Part shown: positions 57,772 to 64,000 of the stretch, piece after piece | How positions within the stretch are numbered: position 1 is the stretch's first letter | Layout: each line of letters begins with the position of its first letter | Assembly (NCBI GenBank): GCA_019914945.1 | Contig: CM034102.1 | Coordinates: 12,017,501 to 12,081,500, forward strand | Source of the DNA: Typha latifolia | Lineage: Eukaryota; Streptophyta; Magnoliopsida; Poales; Typhaceae | Direction: 5' to 3' | DNA length: 64,000 nucleotides | Program-made: the position numbers and the translations under genes | The notes under the pieces: generated by a model | The model's input: only the letters and a program-made list of their open reading frames with translations | Database searches by the model: none | What the model was told of the DNA's origin: nothing

Positions 57772-57784
57772 CTTTGAGAGTGAA

Positions 57785-57900
57785 AAACATAAGAAATACC
57801 TTCGAAGATAGGACCTATCTCATGCTATTAATAATAATATGCTAAAAATAAAGCGTGAAAAAGACAATTGCGAACACAAAAGTTTTACGTAGAAATACCC
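57785..57900 (-). mobile_element. Copia LTR scrap, reversed
   Basis: Matches 42950-43080 (AAATAAAGCGTGAAAAAGA, AAAAGTTTTACGTAGAAA). Confidence 0.6.
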
Positions 57901-57904
57901 CAAA

Positions 57905-58143
57905 CAAGCAATTTGACATGTAGGAAGGACTCCATCAGGCATGGATGCCACATAACATGTATGTATGCCCATCAGTGCTAAATATGTCATGACCCCAAGA
58001 ATTGATGAAGAGATCAAACAAGAACCCCACAAATGCTCCTATAAGAAAACTCTAACAACTCTTTTTAGCAACACCTTGCTAGCGTAGGATGCCACATCCA
58101 CCACCGCATTGTGTGCTATTATTTGGAAGCATACGACGCCACA
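57905..58143 (-). pseudogene. Family 2 3' exon pseudogene
   Basis: Closest to the pseudogene at 34076: shared CAGTGCTAAATATGTCATGACC, GAATTGATGAAGAGATCAAA and ACTCTTTTTAGCAA, with the same deletion of the first glycine-rich segment. It is truncated where gypsy sequence starts. Confidence 0.75.
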
Positions 58144-58149
58144 TCCACA

Positions 58150-58885
58150 CTAGACTTCACATCTTGAGGACAAGGTGGGGGAAGCGTAGTGGGTTGTGAC
58201 GGTTCATTAGCGTCCCTTGTTATCTTAATTTTTAGCTTTTGCTTAATTATGCATTGTATTTCATTTTTAGACCTTGAAGACTTGTTAATTGCTTACTAGA
58301 TGTTTAGGGAAATAAGATAGTTTCTAGCAAGTGAGTTCGAAAGCAAATGATTGGCATTCGAATGCCTGATTCGCATTTGCAAATCTACAGACTTGTTTTG
58401 GAGCGTTTGAACGCCTGATTCGTGTTAGCAAATTCTGAGACCTATTTGGGGCGTTCGAACGTGCTCGAGATGCGTTTGAATGCGCGATGGGAAAATTGAG
58501 TCATAATAAGATTTTTCTAGGATTTTGAATGATTGGCTAGCCTCTAAATATGTGGAAAGGCAGCTTCTTTTTATTATTAATTAATCAAAGGAACTTTGAC
58601 TCTTCTTCTTCTTTCTCTTCTCCTTCCTCCAAGCTTGGTTGACCTAGGTCTTCCTATGATCCACCATTGCTAACCATCTCCTCGACTAGTCGTACCTCTT
58701 GACCCTAAGGAGTGGCGTACCTTCCTCTCTATCCTTCTCTTGCAACCTAGCCACCTTCCCTATGCCCTAATCCATCCATCCACTTCCATCCAAACCCTTG
58801 GCCATTCTCCACCTCATTCACCAGCCTTCCCCCTCCTCCATCCACACCACAAGATCAGCCCTACATCCCTGGTCTATTCCTTACA
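58150..58885 (+). mobile_element. 3' end of a gypsy element: polyprotein tail, PPT and LTR part
   Basis: ATCTTGAGGACAAGGTGGGG encodes the usual LEDKV end and runs into a purine tract. An LTR start TGTGACGGTTCATTAGCG follows at 58195. U3 holds several GTTCGAAC/GTTTGAAC motifs (58338-58480). The GGCTAGCCTCTAAATATGTGG promoter region follows. LTR parts also occur at 13472-13584 and 13803-14187. Confidence 0.65.
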
Positions 58886-58889
58886 ATGA

Positions 58890-60303
58890 TCGCCTAACTG
58901 CAGCTTTGATTCTTGTCATTTTTTATATACCTTTTTCTAGTAAATAAGATATCACCTTTTGGGAAACGATAGTACAAATATATAAATTGACAAAATACAT
59001 TCTTTTTCCTTCAGCAATATAACAACTTCTAAATGTTTTTTCTTCTTTTTCATTCTAGCAACAAAAACTCAAATAGTTCTTCTTCTTTTGCATTATTCTC
59101 TAATTTTTTTTTTCCTCACCTCTCAAATGGAAACCTCAATAGGTAATACTTTCAGACCTCTACACTGGTATGCCATAATTATTTTCCATATAGAGGATAC
59201 TATAATATTAGATAAGCATTAGAAAGAATTTCACTATGCTAGATTTGAAGTTAGCTTTATTAAGGATGAGAATATTTTGTTAATGTTTGAAATCAACATA
59301 TATTAAAAATTTATCTATTTATTTACAATTAAATATATAAGCATGGAGATAGTCTAAGATAAAATTTTGTTGATATGGTTTCAGATGATATCTTTTGTTT
59401 TTCAAATTGTAGATATATTTTTTCATCAATTATAGGGTTGAAAAGAAATATTTTTCAATATTTTTGTAATATTTTCAATAAGAGCACTACAAAATATTAT
59501 TTATTTTTACCTCATATTGCAAGAAGGTTTTTATGAGATCTCCGAGCATTTAATGTATGAAGATATTCTCAAAAGTTTTGCAAGGGTAATATTGGTATTT
59601 AAAAATAATATTAGGTAAAACACAAAAATATTATCAAATTTATTATCATAAAATATATTTATATAATAATAAATAGAAAATTATTTTTGTGCTTAAAGAT
59701 TATTTTGGTAAGGGGCATATCACTTTTCTATACCTAGTCTATTTTAGTCATATTTTATAGATTTATTTGTTTATAGTGAGATATTATACTTATTATTTTG
59801 TAAAGATATTCGTAGCTTTGAAAAGTGCAGAGGGTAAATTTGTAACTATATTTCTTGTTATTACTCATATTCCCTTATCATTGGTGGAAGTTGCAATCAA
59901 ATTTTTTACATAAACTATTCACTTGGGCAGGTTTACGCAAGTTTTGTTTTATAACAACTACTTAGAAAATTATTCCCTTTTAAAAAAAAATAAAGATCCT
60001 TTTGTGTTATGCTTCTCTCATCTCATATTTTCTTAATTTATGTTTTAAAATTACAAATATTAAAAAAATAGATAATAACTGTATACAGATTAAGTGACAC
60101 CAATATAACTCCAAGATTTATGTCAGAATTTAGCCTAGCTATAAAGGATCAAATATAATTTTTCCATTTGTAAACTATAAAAAGAGATGATTTCATATGT
60201 CTTATCGTTTACATATATGATGAGTACATTACCCTTGTTGTTAAATCACAGTAGCTCATATATCTACCATCATTAACTTTAATGTCATTTATGCAAACAA
60301 AAT
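58890..60303. repeat. Block A, copy 4
   Basis: Matches 14190-15036 plus 17934-18508 without the 2.9-kb solo LTR and provides its empty site. Confidence 0.8.
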
Positions 60304-61019
60304 TGTTACAAATTAGATTTGAAACGATTTGAATGTAAGAAAATTATGATATGTTTATAAAAAGAAGCGTCGGAAGTCACGGATCTAATGGCATTAGTTT
60401 CACATGATCTCAATATCGAAGTGAAAAGATAAAATTAAAATAGTGGAAGAATGTTAGAACTGGAAAGGTTGATAATTATCTAACGGCGATCGTCGAAGGG
60501 TGGCGGTCAGCCGAGGGTGGTGGGAGACAACCGTAAAGTAGGGTGGCTTGTGGAGGAATATGATGGATAAGATTTAGAGGTAGAATTAGGATTCTAAGTT
60601 AGATCTACTCTTAGAAAAATAAAGGGCTATGATTAATTTAGTTTTACTCCTAAATTATCATACTCTTACTCTTATAATGGTCTAAGGCTAAAACATAATT
60701 ATTTATTCTTTATTGGATGCTTCGATTAGACAAAAGAGCCCTCTATAGATAGAGGTCGTTGTACAATGAGTCATACTAGGAATAGTTCTAAAGGTTTACA
60801 CGACTTAAATTAGGATTTGCCTTAAATACTTACTTGACTTAACTAGACTTGTCTTAAGGGCTTATTTGACTTAATTGGACTTATCTTATGGGCTTACTTG
60901 ACTTAACTAGACTTACCCTAAGGGTTTACATCATGATCAATTAATTAAAATACAGATAGACTCGATCTATCGAGCCCGATATCCTTATGATATGATTCGA
61001 CCTGACTGAGTTTACATCA
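60304..61019 (-). mobile_element. Solo LTR, LTR-3 family, unit 4
   Basis: TGTTACAAATTAGATT ... GAGTTTACATCA; orthologous by duplication to 18509-19199, with the same flanking AAAAT/AAAAC. Confidence 0.75.
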
Positions 61020-61032
61020 AAAACCTTACTAA

Positions 61033-61511
61033 CTAAGGTTTTAGATGATTGTCTTCATATGCAATTTGACGTGCAAGAGAAACCCCATCAGGCATGGGTG
61101 CCACATAACATACGTGCCCATCCGTCTTTGAATGTGTCATTCCCCCAGAATTGATGAAAAATCAAGCAACCACCCAACAAATGCTCCAATGAGAAAGCTC
61201 CCTATTATGCCGGACATTGTCCCCGCCAAGAGCACAAACATAGCAGATGCCTCAATGCCTTCCAATGCTCCGCTAGTCAAGGCGGCAGTGACAACTCTCC
61301 CGACCAGTGCACCGCCGACGTACGATGCTACGTCCACCACTGCGTCACGAGTTGCAATTTGGAAGCCATGCTCGGCCGAGAAGACATCCCACACTAGCAT
61401 GCCCGCTTTGTAGAGGAGGACGAGTTTGCCCACGCCTCGTATGACGGTTTTCGCGTCGTCCACTTCGATACTTCCTAGACCTGATACCTGGAGGATTCTA
61501 TCATACACCTG
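61033..61511 (-). pseudogene. Family 2 3' exon, copy 4 (frameshifted C-terminus)
   Basis: Open and nearly identical to copy 2 through the hairpin region, with the acceptor ATGCAG|GTG intact. Two single-base losses (five instead of six C near 61142, and GATGAAAAATC near 61157) destroy the conserved tail, so the frame ends after WLLDFSSILGE at 61137. Exon 1 (63927 onward) continues beyond the window. It may be a recently damaged gene or encode a tail-less protein. Confidence 0.7.
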
Positions 61512-61719
61512 CATGCATGCATTAACGTGAAAGATACTTGTTAGTTATCTATTAGTACATATGAATATATTGCAACAGATTTAAAACATAGAAGAGATCA
61601 AAAGCGCCGTGAATAAGGGCGGTCAGGTTCCATGAGAGAGGGGGCCTAAGGATTTACCTTAGAAAAAGTCCTCATCAAGTTGAGGGGAGCTGATCAGCCA
61701 GGCCCAGTTCACTGGAGGT

Positions 61720-62167
61720 TAGACGTGATCATCGGGCGAGCAGCCCTGGTTCGGGCCGGGCTAAAATATTCTAGCCTATTACCGTCCATTAGCTCATTAG
61801 ATATTAGGCTTGGATTGAATATAGTGGGTCTAACATAATAGGTTAAATATAAAAAATACTATATCTTATTAGGCTGAGTTTAATGAGACATTTTAGTTAT
61901 CTTTTATAGTAACATACTTATATATTGATATATAGTTTACTAAATATCTATTTTGAGACTAAGAAAATTATAAGAATATGCATGCATTATGCGTTGGGTT
62001 ATAGATGAGAATAGTAGATCGAGCTTTCGGACCAGCAAAAACTTAGCCAATACTGCCCACTACTATCTCACGCTCGGGTTGGGCCGAGCCTAAATCGGGC
62101 TCAGGTCAGGCTTAGCCTGATTACAACTGGGCTGGTTTGGGTGGGTCAGGCCTAATAATCATGTCTA
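61720..62167. mobile_element. hAT-type MITE, unit 4
   Basis: TAGACGTGATCATCGGG ... AATAATCATGTCTA flanked by CTGGAGGT / CTTAAGGT, a diverged 8-bp TSD. Same site as 19896-20342. Confidence 0.8.
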
Positions 62168-62335
62168 CTTAAGGTTGCTCAGTTACCTCAAATTTGAGCT
62201 AGAGGTGTTAAGAGCGTAAATAATCTAAAATCACCGTTCTAGACATGTAAGCTTAAGCTTTTTAAAGTAACATTATTGAGATAAAAACTAACAACGGGTA
62301 AACTCAAATTATCTACCTCATTTTTAATGCATAGT

Positions 62336-62577
62336 GATGAAAATGAGGTGATCAACAAAAGTCGTACATCAAAAATTATGCAAGACATTAATCCTCAATC
62401 GTATCACTCATAACCTTTAGCTTTTGTACATCTTCCAGCTCCTCAAACGCTCCTTTCAATCCCATCTCTACCTGGTAACTGGACAATTCGTGCACCATTC
62501 AAACATCATATTCATAATTTAATATTTGAAACCATGATAAGTATAGCACGTAATTCTAGCATCTTAAACACTGAATA
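62336..62577 (+). other. Conserved short ORF, copy 4 (interrupted)
   Basis: Same segment as 20507, but TCATAACCT introduces a stop, so it is not open along its length. Confidence 0.3.
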
Positions 62578-63102
62578 ATTCGTTTGATACTTGTGAATCA
62601 CTGTACTAAATGGTAAGAATAATGTATTACTAATTTGTAGAAAATATATTTTACCTCTTATATTTAGTTCAAATCCAAAGTCTCTTGAACATTTATTTGT
62701 ATCATGATCAGTTAACCTCCTTGTAATTGTAATATATGTGCAACCATTATTTCTTCCATCTAAAATTAACGGTGCAAATAATTGACTATTAAAACTGTGA
62801 AACTTTTCATCTATTATGCTTTTTTTGTTGGAATATTTGCAAATATCAAAACTAAAGTGATTGAGATGAAGAAAAGCCAGAGAAAGAACAATTTTTTTTA
62901 ACAAAACAATAGTTCTCTAATTAGTTGTTGTAAAATAAAAAGGGTACTTCTGAATTTTTATATTAAAATTTACGTCGGTCATATTAGCACTTGTAATTAG
63001 TAAATTTGTGACAAAAGAAAAATCATATGAGTTGTAACTTATTATCTGAATTGTATAAGAGTTTTCATTTGGACAGGTTTTCCCACAAAGCATTTTTCTC
63101 AT
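62512..63102 (-). other. Exon-like frames inside the family 2 intron, unit 4
   Basis: Copies of 20692-21284, still open, with LDGRNNGCTYITITRRLTDH and SYNSYDFSFVTNLLITSANM. Unrecognised. Confidence 0.35.
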
Positions 63103-63670
63103 AAGAGTGAAAAGGCAGTTGAGATTGCTTCAAGAATCACTAAGGCTGAGTTGCAACAACTAATTATTATCTTGCCTTGTGGTTGAGGTTCTTAAAAATA
63201 TGTGTTTCATTACCAGAAATTTCAACATACCCTACCATTTAATTAAAGAAACAAAATATTAACAATAATAGGGGAAAAATTTTAAACTGATTTTTATGTA
63301 ATTTTCTCAAGATAAATATATGATCATACAAAAATTAATAGTCATAAGATTAAATAAAAACTAATTGCAATAATTTAAATAAAGACTTCAATCAACATTA
63401 AAATTTCCAGCCTGTAATTAAATAGTTAAATGATTGCATTGATGATCTCAGTTGATATATTTATCAAACCAACTACATAACTTTCCCATGGACCGATTTA
63501 AGAAATAATATTTAATATTTAATATTTAGACCCCAGTCAAATGGATTGGATTGAAGGGAGAAAGAACACTTATAGCGATCAAGTGAGTTATTAGAGATGC
63601 ACACTGATTGAAAATAAGTAAAGAGTAAAAAGAATAGGAAACAAATTAATTACAGTGGGCTGAGAAGAGA

Positions 63671-63708
63671 GGGTACCTCCCTCGCTCCACCACTGCAGGG
63701 AGGTACCC
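63671..63708. repeat. Perfect 12-bp inverted repeat in a small insertion
   Basis: GGGTACCTCCCT and AGGGAGGTACCC flank a 14-base loop. The 50-60 bp around it (to about 63730) are absent from the otherwise matching unit 2 sequence (near 21800). Confidence 0.85.
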
Positions 63709-63926
63709 TAAATTTTGGTCAAACCACATTTGGTTGCAAATTGTATTTTCCCAAGCTAATTTTGATCTATGTGCTTTTTCTTGGTATAACAAAACTAAAG
63801 CATATGATAAAGTATTGAGAGAGAGAAATATGCAAATATCTAGCTAGGTTAGAGACAATGGTCCAATCTAACTCAACATAACAAAACCAAGATGAAAACA
63901 GAAGATCTATGGACTGGAGTACGTAC

Positions 63927-64000
63927 CTCTTCACTAGCTCATGAAACTCCATGCCGGTGCTCTTGACCCATGTAGAGTAATCGTGTGACAAGCTACTTTT
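63927..64000 (-). CDS. Family 2 exon 1, copy 4 (3' end only; continues off the window)
   Basis: Encodes SHDYSTWVKSTGMEFHELV up to a donor AG|GTACGT, aligning with the end of exon 1 at 22049-22125. Only about 24 codons are visible. It belongs with the frameshifted 3' exon at 61033. Confidence 0.65.

Overview
The window is nuclear DNA of a flowering plant. It is AT-rich and gene-poor, its genes have introns with GT..AG borders, and it is packed with Ty3/gypsy and Ty1/copia LTRs, solo LTRs, LINE remnants, hAT-type MITEs, minisatellites and (TC)n/(AT)n runs. I see no prokaryotic features, rRNA, tRNA or CRISPR array. The species cannot be named from the sequence.

Layout. The left edge (468-1748) carries the last two exons of an organellar-type 16S rRNA methyltransferase (RsmH/MraW). 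The rest is a locally duplicated array built from two gene families. Family 1 is a 217-aa protein of the jasmonate-induced 23-kDa type (JIP23). It has three intact two-exon copies on the + strand (10664-12080, 30321-31182, 51330-52125). Family 2, on the - strand, is a protein I cannot name: a helical N-terminal exon of about 176 aa followed by a glycine-rich hydrophobic hairpin exon of about 150 aa. Only the copy at 19209-22578 looks intact. Broken or partial copies lie at 2521, 5461/8371, 34076, 45798, 57905 and 61033, and the copy at 61033 runs with its 5' exon off the right edge. In the units that keep both genes the order is: family 2 pointing left, a spacer made largely of a degenerate 75-bp minisatellite, then JIP23 pointing right. 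The pairs are therefore divergent. The segments around JIP23 copies 1 and 3 are almost identical, including introns and upstream DNA, so that duplication is recent.

Mobile DNA. Paralogous empty sites allow several insertions to be defined to the base: a 613-bp GC-rich hAT-type MITE in the intron of JIP23 copy 1 (8-bp TSD); a 4.4-kb gypsy/chromovirus derivative lacking reverse transcriptase and the integrase core but with nearly identical LTRs (37934-42310, TSD TAGTC); a solo LTR of the same family on the other strand (25466-26375, TSD TTTAT); and a 2.9-kb solo LTR (15037-17933, TSD CTATA). A third LTR family (called LTR-3 here) sits directly after the stop codons of both gene families. Copia reverse transcriptase/RNase H remnants (12196-13200, 53270-54769) and L1-type LINE remnants (5575-6760, 46545-47710) fill other gaps.

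How it works together. The JIP23-like genes are the only clearly maintained coding units. They share a TATA box and probably a 5'-UTR intron, which suggests jasmonate or stress-regulated expression by analogy with the cereal family. Whether the neighbouring hairpin protein is a functional partner is open; its repeated divergent placement is the most interesting biological lead in the window.
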